This document shows positions 9,783 through 18,906 of a DNA stretch of 64,000 nt, piece after piece (within the stretch, counting starts at the first letter, position 1; each line of letters begins with the position of its first letter). Origin of the DNA: Bradyrhizobium algeriense (GTDB lineage: Bacteria; Pseudomonadota; Alphaproteobacteria; Rhizobiales; Xanthobacteraceae); NCBI RefSeq assembly GCF_036924595.1, contig NZ_JAZHRV010000001.1, positions 2,108,001-2,172,000 on the forward strand, written 5' to 3'. The position numbers were made by a program, and so were the translations under genes. Below the pieces are notes generated by a model, which searched no databases, had not been told where the DNA came from, and saw nothing but the letters and a program-made list of their open reading frames with translations.

Positions 9783-11156
9783 ATGGCGGCATCAGAAACG
9801 GGAAGCCCGGCGTGGCCCGGCTCGCGCTCCGGCAGCGGCTCCAGCGTTTCGGTACTGGTGGCGGTTGCCATCGTCGTTGCCGACATGGTCGGCGTCGGCG
9901 TCTTCACCAGCCTCGGCTTTCAGGTCAAGGACATCCCCTCGGGCTTTTCGATCCTGTTGCTGTGGACGATAGGCGGCATCGTCGCGTTGTGCGGGGTGTT
10001 TTCCTACGGTGAACTGGGCGCGATGTTTCCGCGCTCGAGCGGCGAGTACAACTTCCTCGGCCGGGCCTATCACCCGGCCTTCGGTTTTGTGGCGGGCTGG
10101 GTGTCGGCAACCGTCGGCTTCGCCGCACCGGTCGCGCTGGCTGCCATGGCATTCGGCGAGTACGGCAAGTCGGTCGTGCCCAACGCGCCGCCGCTGGCGC
10201 TGGCGATCGGCGTGGTCTGGCTGGTGTCGCTGGTGCAACTCACCGGCGTGCGGCATTCCTCGAACTTTCAACTGATCGCGACCATTCTGAAGGTATTGCT
10301 GATCGTAGCCTTCCTGGTCAGCGGATTTGTGATCGGCACGGCGCAGCCGGTATCGTTCGCGCCATCGGCTTCCGACTTCACCCATATCGTCAGCGCGCCG
10401 TTCGCGATCAGCCTCGTGTTCGTGATGTATTCGTTCTCGGGGTGGAACGCGGCAACCTACATCATCGGTGAGGTGAGGTTGCCCGAGCGCAACGTGCCGC
10501 GGGCGATGCTGTTCGGAACGCTGATCGTGCTGGTGCTGTATGTGGCGCTCAACGCGGTGTTCCTGCACACCGCGCCGATCGACAAGCTCGCTGGTCAACT
10601 CGACGTCGCACGCATCTCCGGCAGCTACATCTTCGGCGAATTCGGCGGCCGCATCGTCGGCGCGATGATCTGCTTCGGGCTGATCTCCTCGATCAGCGCG
10701 ATGATGTGGATCGGTCCGCGCGTCATGATGACGATGGGCGAGGACCTTCCGGTGCTGCGGGCGTTCGCTCGCCGCTCGACCGGCGGCGCGCCGGCTTACG
10801 CCATTCTGTTTCAGCTCACGGTCGCGAGCCTGATGCTGTTTACGCGCAGCTTCGAGGCGGTGCTCGACTTCATCCAGTTTGCACTGCTGTTTTGCTCGTT
10901 CTTCACCGTGCTCGGCGTGATCAAGCTGCGCATCACACACCCCGATCTGCCGCGGCCCTACCGTGCCTGGGGATACCCGGTAACCCCTGTGGTTTTCCTG
11001 CTCGTGACAGGGTTCATGATGTACTACCTTTTGACCGAACGGCCGTTGCAGTCGCTGCTGGGTCTTCTGATCATGTGTTCAGGTCTCCTGATTTACGCCG
11101 TCTTCCGCAAGCGGGCAGATCAAGCCCCCGCGGCCGTATCCGCGGGTAGCGAATGA
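9783..11156 (+). CDS. APC-family amino acid permease
   Basis: A permease of about 457 residues with 12 predicted transmembrane segments. It opens with VADMVGVGVFTSLGFQ, the unwound helix-1 segment (G-x-G-x-F) that binds the substrate carboxylate in APC transporters. Helix 6 has FVMYSFSGWNAATYIIGEV, also typical. It probably takes up or exchanges amino acids across the inner membrane. ATG at 9783 is chosen; an upstream in-frame GTG at 9732 is possible. The stop overlaps the start of the next gene by 4 bp, indicating translational coupling with the exported protein at 11153. Confidence 0.85.
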   Translation: MAASETGSPAWPGSRSGSGSSVSVLVAVAIVVADMVGVGVFTSLGFQVKDIPSGFSILLLWTIGGIVALCGVFSYGELGAMFPRSSGEYNFLGRAYHPAFGFVAGWVSATVGFAAPVALAAMAFGEYGKSVVPNAPPLALAIGVVWLVSLVQLTGVRHSSNFQLIATILKVLLIVAFLVSGFVIGTAQPVSFAPSASDFTHIVSAPFAISLVFVMYSFSGWNAATYIIGEVRLPERNVPRAMLFGTLIVLVLYVALNAVFLHTAPIDKLAGQLDVARISGSYIFGEFGGRIVGAMICFGLISSISAMMWIGPRVMMTMGEDLPVLRAFARRSTGGAPAYAILFQLTVASLMLFTRSFEAVLDFIQFALLFCSFFTVLGVIKLRITHPDLPRPYRAWGYPVTPVVFLLVTGFMMYYLLTERPLQSLLGLLIMCSGLLIYAVFRKRADQAPAAVSAGSE

Positions 11157-12373
11157 ACATGCTGCATTCCCTGAAAACGGCGACGCTTGCTGCTGTCATG
11201 CTGCTGGCGGCTGCGGCTACCGTCCATGCCCAAACCGCAACGGTGGACGATACCGCGAAATTTCTGGCCGGCATGATGCCTTCCGCGGATTCGCCGCTGG
11301 CGCCGCTCACCAAGGAGCCGGCCTGGCAACGTCACGCCAAATTCTTCGACACCGCGTTTGGGCAACTCGAGCAGCGCCAGCTGTCACGGATCCGCGCCTG
11401 GGCGGATACCAATCTGGCGGCGCCCAAGCCGACCATGTTCTACATGTTCTCAGGCCCGGACTTTCTTTACGCGAACGCCTTCCATTCCAAGGCGTCGACC
11501 TACGTGCTGAGTGCGCTCGAGCCGGTCGGCTCGGTGCCCGACCTCTCACGATTGCCGCGCGGCGGCATTGCGTCAGCGCTCTACAATGTCGAGCGCTCGC
11601 TGGGTTCGATCCTGAGCTTCAGCTTCTTCATCACCAAGGATATGAAGACCGATCTGCAGGCGGGCCAGATCAGCGGTACCTTGCCGATCCTCTACGTGTT
11701 CCTGGCGCGCTCGGGCATGACCGTGAAGAGCGTCAGTCCGATCTCGCTGGACGACCAGGGCGCGGCGTATCTCGCAGGCGAGAATGCCGGACCGAATGCC
11801 GTGCGCGGCGTGCGCATCATGTTCGCCGGCAGCGACGGTCAGGAAAAGACCCTGTATTATTTCTCGACCGATCTTTCCAACTCCGGCGTGAAGGGGAGCG
11901 GGTTCCTGAAGTTCTGTGCGACGCTCGCGCCCGGCAACAGCCTGATCAAGAGCGCCTCCTATCTGCTGCATTCCGGCAACTTCACCACGGTGCGCGACTT
12001 CCTGCTCAATAACAGCGCCACCATCATCCAGGACGATTCCGGAATTCCGCTTGGCTATTACAGCACGAAGAAGTGGCGCTTCTTCCCGTTCGGCCGTTAT
12101 CTGGGGCCGATCGACGAATTCCCGGGACGCTATCAGGATTCATATGCCGCACTGTTCCGGCGCGCGCAGCCGATCGATTTCGGCATCGGCTATCGCTGGC
12201 GGACGCCCGAAACGAATTTGCTGCTGTCGGTGCGGTTGCCCGACGACGGCCCGGCCAGTTCCGATGCGACGTCGTCGACCGAACTCCCACCACCGCCGCC
12301 GCGCGTGCGAAAGCCGCGTCCTCCGGCGGACATCGGACCGCAGCCGAGAGGCGGATTTTTCTTCTGGCGGTGA
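11153..12373 (+). CDS. Conserved exported protein coupled to the amino acid permease
   Basis: A 406-residue protein with a clear signal peptide (AAVMLLAAAATVHAQ, cleavage after HAQ). The mature part has a long mixed alpha/beta region with MFSGPDFLYANAFH near residue 100 and ends in a proline-rich tail. No catalytic motif is recognised. The ATG overlaps the permease stop (ATGA), so the two are one transcription unit. By position it could be a periplasmic partner of the permease, but nothing in the protein proves that. Confidence 0.75.
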   Translation: MNMLHSLKTATLAAVMLLAAAATVHAQTATVDDTAKFLAGMMPSADSPLAPLTKEPAWQRHAKFFDTAFGQLEQRQLSRIRAWADTNLAAPKPTMFYMFSGPDFLYANAFHSKASTYVLSALEPVGSVPDLSRLPRGGIASALYNVERSLGSILSFSFFITKDMKTDLQAGQISGTLPILYVFLARSGMTVKSVSPISLDDQGAAYLAGENAGPNAVRGVRIMFAGSDGQEKTLYYFSTDLSNSGVKGSGFLKFCATLAPGNSLIKSASYLLHSGNFTTVRDFLLNNSATIIQDDSGIPLGYYSTKKWRFFPFGRYLGPIDEFPGRYQDSYAALFRRAQPIDFGIGYRWRTPETNLLLSVRLPDDGPASSDATSSTELPPPPPRVRKPRPPADIGPQPRGGFFFWR

Positions 12374-12407
12374 GCGACGGAACGCAGGCGTGCCGCAAGC
12401 TTCGTAT

Positions 12408-12761
12408 TCATCCGCCGTTGACGCCGCGCCATCGACCATAACGCCACGGCAGATACCATCGCGCGCCCGCAGGTGTGATCAGCGGCACATTGTCGATGCC
12501 GGATGTGCCCCAGGGTTGGCAGCGCAGGATCCGCGCCAGCGTCATCCATCCGCCGGCCCATAGACCGAAGCGTTCGATTGCTTCGTCGCCATACACCGAG
12601 CATGTCGGCAGATGCCGGCAGTTGTAGCCAACCAGCAGCGATAGTGTGTGGCGGTAGATCCAGATCAGCCCGCGCCCTGCATTGCGCGGCAGACGACGGA
12701 CAGTGTTGGCACAATCCGTGCAGTGTTTTGGAGGTGACGATGAATGATCCGCGGGCGCCAT
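12408..12761 (-). CDS. yidD: Membrane protein insertion efficiency factor YidD
   Basis: A 117-residue protein with the YidD signature: an amphipathic start (GLIWIYRHTLSLLVGYNCRHLPTCS), the conserved Cys-rich segment with Y-C-R-H-x-P-x-C-S layout, and RILRCQPWGTSGIDNVP toward the end. YidD proteins sit at the inner face of the membrane and assist YidC-dependent insertion. In many bacteria the gene lies between rnpA and yidC; here it stands alone between an exported protein and a ClpP-fold protein, as is common in rhizobia. The N-terminal 30 residues are variable. Confidence 0.88.
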   Translation of the reverse strand: MAPADHSSSPPKHCTDCANTVRRLPRNAGRGLIWIYRHTLSLLVGYNCRHLPTCSVYGDEAIERFGLWAGGWMTLARILRCQPWGTSGIDNVPLITPAGARWYLPWRYGRWRGVNGG

Positions 12762-13001
12762 GCTGAACTATGTACGTAGTTTTTCGGGTGTTCCAAGCGC
12801 GGAACTCAATGCGTGCAGATATTTACGCCACAGTTCGCAACTATCGCACCGCAGTATACCGGAGCACGCCAAGGTATTATGGACGACACAGGACAGGACA
12901 GTTACCGTTTCAGCCACGCTTCGATGACAGAATCATGTCGCGTTGAAGTGGGGCCGTTGCCATCGCTCCCTAAAGGGGGCTGCTTGGGGGAAGGAACCAA
13001 A

Positions 13002-13919
13002 TTGAGGTTTGCAAGGTCGCTGAAAATTCGCGGCTGGGCGCTTCTCGGCGCCACCGCCTTTTGTCTCGCACTGCCTGGCGCGATCACGACGCTGGGCAAC
13101 TCGGCGCACGCCGGCGGCACCCTCGAAGAACGCAAGCAGCCGATGCATTTCAAGTGGAATGCTTGCCAGCCCGATTGCAGGGGCTGGGTCTCAGCGGTCG
13201 GCATCGTGACATCAGATAGTCCGAGAGAGTTCGACGAGTTCGCCAAGGGCCGCCAGCTCGCCGGCGCGACCATCGTGCTGGATTCCAGCGGCGGCTCGGT
13301 CAACGATTCCATCGCGCTTGGCCGGCGGTTCCGCGGTCTCGGCGCGCTGACCACGGTAGGCGCCACCGTGCGCACGCAGGCCCCGCAAGGCGAACGCGCG
13401 AGCGTGACGCCGGAAGCCCATTGCGAGTCGATGTGCGTGTTCCTGCTTCTCTCGGGCAAGACCCGTTACGTGCCGCCGGGCGCGCATGTCCGCGTGCACC
13501 AGATCTGGATGGGCGATCGCGCCGACGACGCCAAGGCCGCGACCTACACCGCGCAAGACCTGATGATCGTGGAGCGGGACATCGGCCGGCTCGCGAAATT
13601 TACCTTCGACATGGGCGGCACCGGCGATCTGCTCTCGCTCGCGCTCAGCGTGCCGCCGTGGGAAGATCTGCACGAGATGTCGGGCGGTGAATTGCGCCTG
13701 ACCAATCTCGTCACGACCGATGCGGTCGCCGATGTGTTCCCGCAGGACAATGCGTCGGTGCCGATGGCGGAGGCGAAGCCTGCCAAGCCGCAGGACCGCT
13801 TCGCCAGTTCCGCCGTCGAGGGCGACGCGCAACCGCAGGGCAAATCCACCAAGACCGCCGAGGCCGCGGCTCCGACCGGCGGCTCCGCGACTGCGCCGGC
13901 CCCGCCGCAGCAGAAGTAA
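13002..13919 (+). CDS. Periplasmic ClpP/crotonase-fold protein (COG3904-like)
   Basis: A protein of about 305 residues with a signal peptide (GWALLGATAFCLALPGAITT) and a ClpP-fold core. Two segments support this: VLDSSGGSVNDSIALGRRF, matching the ClpP strand-helix that forms the oxyanion hole, and AHCESMCVFLLLSGKTRYV, matching the helix that carries the nucleophile serine (E-S-M-C). RVHQIW follows in the place of the catalytic His. It may be a periplasmic serine peptidase; the final 70 residues are Ala/Pro-rich. TTG at 13002 is preferred as start because AAGGAAC lies just upstream and the signal peptide follows directly; in-frame ATGs further up would add about 60 non-secretory residues. Confidence 0.72.
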   Translation: MRFARSLKIRGWALLGATAFCLALPGAITTLGNSAHAGGTLEERKQPMHFKWNACQPDCRGWVSAVGIVTSDSPREFDEFAKGRQLAGATIVLDSSGGSVNDSIALGRRFRGLGALTTVGATVRTQAPQGERASVTPEAHCESMCVFLLLSGKTRYVPPGAHVRVHQIWMGDRADDAKAATYTAQDLMIVERDIGRLAKFTFDMGGTGDLLSLALSVPPWEDLHEMSGGELRLTNLVTTDAVADVFPQDNASVPMAEAKPAKPQDRFASSAVEGDAQPQGKSTKTAEAAAPTGGSATAPAPPQQK

Positions 13920-13943
13920 AACGCATCTACACAAGCGGTGTCA

Positions 13944-14095
13944 TCATCCGCCTTGTGCGCAATTGCGCACTGAGGCGGATGATCCGGTACGCCGCAGCAT
14001 CTGTAATTGATCGGGATTTCTCGGCGTACTGGATGCCCGCCGGAGCCTGTCATCGGGCTCGCCGCAGGCGAGACCCGTTGGCGGGCATGACGACG
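13944..14095. repeat. Palindromic intergenic repeat element
   Basis: This stretch downstream of the ClpP-fold gene holds a 39-bp near-perfect hairpin at 13944-13982: arms TCATCCGCCT and AGGCGGATGA enclose the 16-bp palindrome GTGCGCAATTGCGCAC. A second hairpin follows near 14032-14090 with arms TGCCCGCC and GGCGGGCA. Paired structures of this kind are widespread dispersed elements in Bradyrhizobium-type genomes. A short direct repeat of ACTTATCCCTTA follows at 14108-14136. Confidence 0.6.
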
Positions 14096-14135
14096 GTGTA
14101 TTAGGCAGGACTTATCCCTTAACGGGACTTATCCC

Positions 14136-14585
14136 TTAAGCCTGCGCCGGCTGCTTCGCTCTGGCCTCGATCTGGCCGATGGCATCTACCACGGCGTCGA
14201 AGGTCAGCATGGTCGAGGCGTGGCGGGCCTTGTAGTCGCGAACCGGTTCGAGCAGGGCGATGTCAGCCCATTTGCCTTGCGGGGGACCGCCGTTTTCCTT
14301 CAGCATCTTGCGCACGGTTTCTCGCAGTTCACGTAACTCGCCAGCCGTCGAGCCGACCACATGGCTTGCCATGATCGAGGAGGAGGCTTGTCCCAGCGCG
14401 CAGGCCTTCACGTCATGGGCGAAGTCGGTGACCACGGGCCCCTCCATCTTCAGGTCGACCTTGACGGTCGAGCCGCACAGTTTGGAGTGGGCGGTGGCGC
14501 TGGCATGGGGGTCGGGGAGGCGGCCGAGGCGGGGGATATTGCCCGCCAGTTCGATGATCCGCTTGTTGTAGATGTCGTTCAGCAT
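14136..14585 (-). CDS. IscU/SufU-like iron-sulfur cluster scaffold protein
   Basis: A 149-residue NifU-N/IscU-fold protein. The first ligand region is SKLCGSTV (Cys37) and the second KACALGQASSSIMAS (Cys62), both as in scaffold proteins. In the place of the third ligand cysteine it has YKARHASTML, so that cysteine is missing. This truncated ligand set is seen in a subgroup of alphaproteobacterial homologues. It stands alone, divergent from folE, with no isc or suf genes nearby, so the role may be accessory rather than primary cluster assembly. Confidence 0.8.
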   Translation of the reverse strand: MLNDIYNKRIIELAGNIPRLGRLPDPHASATAHSKLCGSTVKVDLKMEGPVVTDFAHDVKACALGQASSSIMASHVVGSTAGELRELRETVRKMLKENGGPPQGKWADIALLEPVRDYKARHASTMLTFDAVVDAIGQIEARAKQPAQA

Positions 14586-14816
14586 GAGAATCGGTGTCCC
14601 GGGCGGCGGTCTGAGCGCCCTTGGCGGCTGGGTTTCATCCTCCTATATATGGACTGGAACGGCCGAAAAACAGCCCGGCCTTTCGCCGAGGCGTGCCGAA
14701 ATGGAAACCAATTCGCCCGCCAACGTATTGTGATGGGACTCAGGCGTCCGGCGGCAAAACCGCCCCCGTCTGCCCGGTGACACTCCGGTCCTTCGGGCCG
14801 GTCGAACGGAGAAGAC

Positions 14817-15539
14817 ATGGACGCATTGATCAAATCCCTCCGCCCCGGCAAGGCGCCTGACTTGAAGCCTTCTGAAGTCAAATCGCCCGATGTGGCCCCG
14901 GAAACACGCCCGGCCGAGCTCGATCCGGCCGAGTTCCTGGCGGCTGCCGTTCGCGCCGACCTGCCGCGCCCGTCGCGCGCAGAGGCCGAACAGGCCGTGC
15001 ACGTCTTGCTCAGCTATATCGGCGAGAATCCCGGCCGCGAGGGCCTGCTGGATACGCCGCGCCGGGTGGTCGAAGCCTTCGACGAACTCTATCAGGGCTA
15101 CCACCAATGCCCGGCCGAGGTGCTCGACCGCACCTTTGGCGAAACCGCCGGCTATGACGATTTCGTGCTGGTCCGCGACATCGAATTCACCTCGCAATGC
15201 GAGCACCACATGATGCCGTTCTACGGCAGGGCGCATATCGCCTATACACCGGTCGAGCGGGTGGTGGGATTGTCCAAGCTGGCGCGGCTGACCGATATCT
15301 TCGCCCGGCGCCTGCAGACCCAGGAGCACCTGACCGCCCAGATCGCGGCCGCGATCGACGAGGTCTTGAAGCCTCGCGGCGTTGCCGTGCTGATCGAGGC
15401 GGAGCATACCTGCATGTCGGTGCGCGGCGTCGCCAAGCATGGCGCGATGACGTTCACCAGCCGGTTCACCGGCATGTTCCGCGACAATCCGGCGGAACAG
15501 CAGCGTTTCCTGTCCCTGGTGCGAGGACCGAGCCGGTAA
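14817..15539 (+). CDS. folE: GTP cyclohydrolase I
   Basis: A 240-residue enzyme that converts GTP to 7,8-dihydroneopterin triphosphate, the first step of folate and pterin synthesis. Zinc ligands are Cys128 and His131 in [10 protein letters not shown] and Cys199 in [11 protein letters not shown]. Other family segments are [20 protein letters not shown] and [11 protein letters not shown]. The N-terminal 45 residues are a variable extension. GGAGAAGAC precedes the ATG. The stop is only 6 bp from the hisI start, so folE and hisI are probably cotranscribed. Confidence 0.96.
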   Translation: MDALIKSLRPGKAPDLKPSEVKSPDVAPETRPAELDPAEFLAAAVRADLPRPSRAEAEQAVHVLLSYIGENPGREGLLDTPRRVVEAFDELYQGYHQCPAEVLDRTFGETAGYDDFVLVRDIEFTSQCEHHMMPFYGRAHIAYTPVERVVGLSKLARLTDIFARRLQTQEHLTAQIAAAIDEVLKPRGVAVLIEAEHTCMSVRGVAKHGAMTFTSRFTGMFRDNPAEQQRFLSLVRGPSR

Positions 15540-15545
15540 CCTCGC

Positions 15546-15998
15546 TTGAAGTTTGCGAGGCTTTCCGTGTCCGCTTCAAAACATAACCATGACCGCGAAG
15601 AAGGGCTGGAATTCCAGCCCAAGTTCGACGCGTCCGGGCTCGTGACCGTTGTCGCGACCGACGCTGCGACCGGCGACGTGCTGATGGTCGCGCACATGAA
15701 TGACGAGGCGCTGCGCAAGACGATCGCGAGCGGCGAGGCGTGGTACTTCAGCCGTTCGCGCAGTGCGTTGTGGCGAAAAGGTGAGACGTCGGGTCAGACC
15801 CAGCGCGTGGTCGAGATGCGCCTGGATTGCGATCAGGACGCGGTCTGGATCAGGGTAGAGCAGATCGGCGCCGCCTGTCACACCGGCCGGCGCTCGTGTT
15901 TCTACCGCAAGGTCGATTCTTCTGCCGATGGCGGCGCGCGATTGTCATTCGTCGACGCCGACCGCCTGTTCGATCCAAAGGCGGTTTACCACGAATAG
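15546..15998 (+). CDS. hisI: Phosphoribosyl-AMP cyclohydrolase
   Basis: A 150-residue enzyme of histidine synthesis that opens the adenine ring of phosphoribosyl-AMP. Conserved segments are [12 protein letters not shown], the substrate region [20 protein letters not shown] with the metal-binding D-C-D-x-D, and the zinc cysteines in [14 protein letters not shown]. The start is TTG at 15546 or GTG at 15567; both precede the conserved region. It lies directly behind folE. No hisE domain is fused. Confidence 0.94.
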   Translation: MKFARLSVSASKHNHDREEGLEFQPKFDASGLVTVVATDAATGDVLMVAHMNDEALRKTIASGEAWYFSRSRSALWRKGETSGQTQRVVEMRLDCDQDAVWIRVEQIGAACHTGRRSCFYRKVDSSADGGARLSFVDADRLFDPKAVYHE

Positions 15999-16025
15999 CT
16001 TCGGTCCGTCCGGCCGGACGCCGGA

Positions 16026-18143
16026 TCATTCCAGCAGCTCGGCGATCATGCGGGCGGCACGCCTTGCCCCATCGGCCTCGACTGGTTTCGGCTTATCCGG
16101 GCTCGACAAAGCCTGCATCATCGCATCGGCAATCATATCCGGCGTGGAGGCGGCGAAATCCATTTGAATGCCCGCGCCATAGCGGCGGAGGCGGTGAGCG
16201 ACATGAAAATTCTGCTCAAAATGATTTCGCAGCGGAAAATAGACGAACGGCGTGCTGGCGGCGGCAAGCTCCATGCAGGTGGTGAGCCCGCCTTGCACCA
16301 GCGCAAGATCGCAGGCCGCGAGATGGCGGTCGAGATTGGCGACGAAGGCGCGCATCTCGACGCCCTCGGGCGCGACCATGGCCGCTGCATCGATGCGCGG
16401 GCCGGCGACGACGATCATGCGCAAGTCCGTAAGCTTGGCCTTTACGATCGGATAGGCCTGGAGGATGCGTCGTATCAGGTGCGCACCGATGCCCGAGCCG
16501 CCGACGGTGACGATGCAAATCCGCTCGTCGTTGCGGTAACCCAGCCTTTCGCGAAGCTGTTCCCGGCTGCCGAAGTTTTGGGGATGCTCACCGATGACAT
16601 AGCCGGCAAAATCGAAATGCTTTGGTATCCAGTCGCGCATCGGAGGCAGACCTGTGCCGAACGACAGCGGCGCGATGTCTTCAGGTGCGCCGACGAAAAT
16701 CGAGCGATCGCGCACCGCCGGATGTCGTTCGATGTGCTCGATCATCTCCGCATTATAGTCGGTCGTCAGGAGCGCCTCATGCTCGCCGCCGGATGGCATC
16801 GGGACGTAACCGACAAAGTCCGTCAGCCAGGCAAGCTTCGCCTTCTTCAGCTCGGGGTGCTCGTGCCAGTAATGATCGATGTCCCAGGCCTCGTCCGCGA
16901 TCACGAGGTCATAGGCGCCTTGCTCGACCGCCTCCTGGAAGGTCATGAAATTCTTGATCAGCACTTCATCCATGCGGCGGAGCGCCTGAAAGCAGTGCAA
17001 TTCGTGCTCGCCGCTTTCGAGCTCGATGTGTCGCGTCTCGCTGGCAAGCCGCGCGCTTAGCGGATGAACATGCTCGTTGCTGGCCTCTAACAGGCGGGTG
17101 ACCGGGTCCTGCGCCAACCAGTCCACGCTGAGATTGGGATGCAACCTGCGCATCTCGTGCGCGATGGCAATATCGCGGCGGCCATGCCCGAGGCCGATCG
17201 GCGACGAAAGGTAGAGGGCACGTTTCCCGGCCCCGTTGCGCCGGACAGTCCCGCGCGCCGGCGCCGTGATACCGAGCCGTCGGTCGATAAAGTCGCTGAT
17301 CAGGGTGTTCGCCTTTGCAGGATACCGCCCGAGAGGGTTATGGCCGCCGCCTTTGATCGTGACGAACTCCGAGCCGCTCACCTCGGTGTGCGCGGCCTCC
17401 GCGCGCGCGTGAAGCTGAATCTGGTCGTTGTCGCCGTGGATGAACAGCACCGGACAACGGATCTTGCGGTACATCTCTTCGCTGACGTCGAAGCGGGGTG
17501 GAATGTTGCGCGCTTCCACCGTGTTGATCAGCGTCGGCCCGCTGGTCTCGACGGCCCAGCCGATTCCGTCCTCGATCTGCTTGGTTGAATGCGGCTCACT
17601 GCAGATGTTGCGAATGAAGAACTCGGCGAAGTCAGGATAGTTCTTCAGCCAGTAATCGCGGTTGTACTTGTCCCAACCTTCGTAACTTTCCCGCTCCGCC
17701 GAAAAGTGCGAGGCGGCCAACCTTGCGTAGGGCGGAGATCCGATGGTTGAGACCGTACCGACAAGAACCGCTGCCCTGACGCGCTCGGGATGATACGCCG
17801 CCAGGATGGAGGCGAGCAGGCCGCCGAACGAAAGTCCGACCAGGATCGACTGGCCGACGTCGAGAGCATCCATGACGGCGAGTGCGTCGGCCAGGTAATT
17901 GTCCAGCGTGTAGGCGGTGACATCCTTCGGCCGGTCGGATTTGCCGTTGCCTCGGCCGTCATAGGTGATGCAGCGGAAGCGCTCGCTGAAGTAGGGTAGC
18001 TGCGCCTTGTAGATTCGCGAGTGAACGATGCTCCAGGGCGGGATGAACAGCATGGTTTCAGGCGCGTCACCGTAGATTTCGTAGGCGAGATTCACGCCGT
18101 CGCGGGTAACCAGCCCCTCACGATCCGGCAGTTTTGCGCGCAT
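16026..18143 (-). CDS. Alpha/beta-hydrolase fused to a GT28/UGT-like glycosyltransferase
   Basis: A 705-residue two-enzyme fusion. Residues 1-290 are an alpha/beta hydrolase with elbow VGLSFGG (Ser105), acid in FIHGDND (Asp238 or Asp240) and catalytic His268 in KGGGHNP, all intact. After a short linker, residues 307-705 are a GT-B glycosyltransferase: an N-terminal SPIGLGHGRRDIAIA segment, then VTVGGSGIGAHLIRRIL, and the donor-binding segment VQGGLTTCMELAAASTPFVY with NHFEQNFH, comparable to MurG/UGT enzymes. The order suggests coupled hydrolysis and glycosyl transfer on one substrate, which is inference. It starts 3 bp after the TetR gene stop, so the two form one operon and the TetR protein probably controls it. 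Confidence 0.85.
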   Translation of the reverse strand: MRAKLPDREGLVTRDGVNLAYEIYGDAPETMLFIPPWSIVHSRIYKAQLPYFSERFRCITYDGRGNGKSDRPKDVTAYTLDNYLADALAVMDALDVGQSILVGLSFGGLLASILAAYHPERVRAAVLVGTVSTIGSPPYARLAASHFSAERESYEGWDKYNRDYWLKNYPDFAEFFIRNICSEPHSTKQIEDGIGWAVETSGPTLINTVEARNIPPRFDVSEEMYRKIRCPVLFIHGDNDQIQLHARAEAAHTEVSGSEFVTIKGGGHNPLGRYPAKANTLISDFIDRRLGITAPARGTVRRNGAGKRALYLSSPIGLGHGRRDIAIAHEMRRLHPNLSVDWLAQDPVTRLLEASNEHVHPLSARLASETRHIELESGEHELHCFQALRRMDEVLIKNFMTFQEAVEQGAYDLVIADEAWDIDHYWHEHPELKKAKLAWLTDFVGYVPMPSGGEHEALLTTDYNAEMIEHIERHPAVRDRSIFVGAPEDIAPLSFGTGLPPMRDWIPKHFDFAGYVIGEHPQNFGSREQLRERLGYRNDERICIVTVGGSGIGAHLIRRILQAYPIVKAKLTDLRMIVVAGPRIDAAAMVAPEGVEMRAFVANLDRHLAACDLALVQGGLTTCMELAAASTPFVYFPLRNHFEQNFHVAHRLRRYGAGIQMDFAASTPDMIADAMMQALSSPDKPKPVEADGARRAARMIAELLE

Positions 18144-18146
18144 GCT

Positions 18147-18764
18147 TCACCTCTTGTCTGACGAGGTACCTTCCGCAATCCGGATGAGGTCACCGACGCG
18201 ACGAAGCGACGCCCGTATCGGCGAACCCTTCTTCTCCAGGCCAAGCAGGAACAGGCTTTCGCCTCCGATAAAGCTGGCGGCGGCGATCGCGCCGGCTTCC
18301 TCCGCCGAGAAGGGGCCGAGGGGGCCGATCTTCGCTTCAGCCGCCCGTGCCAGGCCCACGATCAGATCGATCCAACCCATGATGCCGGCGCGGATCACCT
18401 TGGCGACTTCCGCGTCATGCCAGCTCACGGCGATCAACTCCTGCAGCACCCGCACATAGCCTGAGGCAATGTCCTCATCGAGGTAGTCGCAGGCGCGGTC
18501 CCACTGCTCGGACAGTTTCAGGGATGGGTCTCCGAACAATCTGTTCTGCCGGTCCAGAAGCTGGGCATTGAGATATTCGAACAGCTGGAGGACCAGGTTC
18601 TGCTTGGAGCCAAAATGATAGTGAATTTGGCTGAGCGGCACACCCGCTTCCGCCGCGACCTCCCGGGTCGAGAGGCCCGCATAGCCGGAATGACGCAGCA
18701 CCTTCTTGGCCGCCTCGAGCAGGCTCGTGCTGGTCTCAATCTTCTTCACTGCGGTGCGCGCCAT
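18147..18764 (-). CDS. TetR family transcriptional regulator
   Basis: A 205-residue one-component regulator. The N-terminal helix-turn-helix (about residues 10-55) includes GYAGLSTREVAAEAGVPLSQ and IHYHFGSKQNLV, the classic TetR DNA-binding signature. The C-terminal part is an all-helical ligand and dimer domain. ATG at 18764 is chosen because the domain then begins in the usual place; the frame upstream lacks homology. It is the first gene of a unit with the hydrolase::glycosyltransferase fusion 3 bp downstream. The effector is probably a substrate of that enzyme, by position only. Confidence 0.88.
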   Translation of the reverse strand: MARTAVKKIETSTSLLEAAKKVLRHSGYAGLSTREVAAEAGVPLSQIHYHFGSKQNLVLQLFEYLNAQLLDRQNRLFGDPSLKLSEQWDRACDYLDEDIASGYVRVLQELIAVSWHDAEVAKVIRAGIMGWIDLIVGLARAAEAKIGPLGPFSAEEAGAIAAASFIGGESLFLLGLEKKGSPIRASLRRVGDLIRIAEGTSSDKR

Positions 18765-18870
18765 ATTGTCTCGCGATGTGATTGATCTCAGCCAAACGCT
18801 ACATGAATTCCGGCTGCAAAGGCTAGGCGCGCCGTCTCGCCTGCGGCTTGCTGTCTTGATATCCAGGCGT

Positions 18871-18897
18871 CGATGCCCGGCGCGACGCCGGGCATCG
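18871..18897. repeat. Perfect 12-bp inverted repeat between mddA-like gene and TetR gene
   Basis: Arms CGATGCCCGGCG and CGCCGGGCATCG are perfect complements around a CGA loop. It sits just downstream of the methyltransferase stop. There is no T-run on the minus strand, so it is either a factor-dependent terminator stem or a palindromic repeat. Confidence 0.5.
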
Positions 18898-18906
18898 TGG
18901 CTGCGA

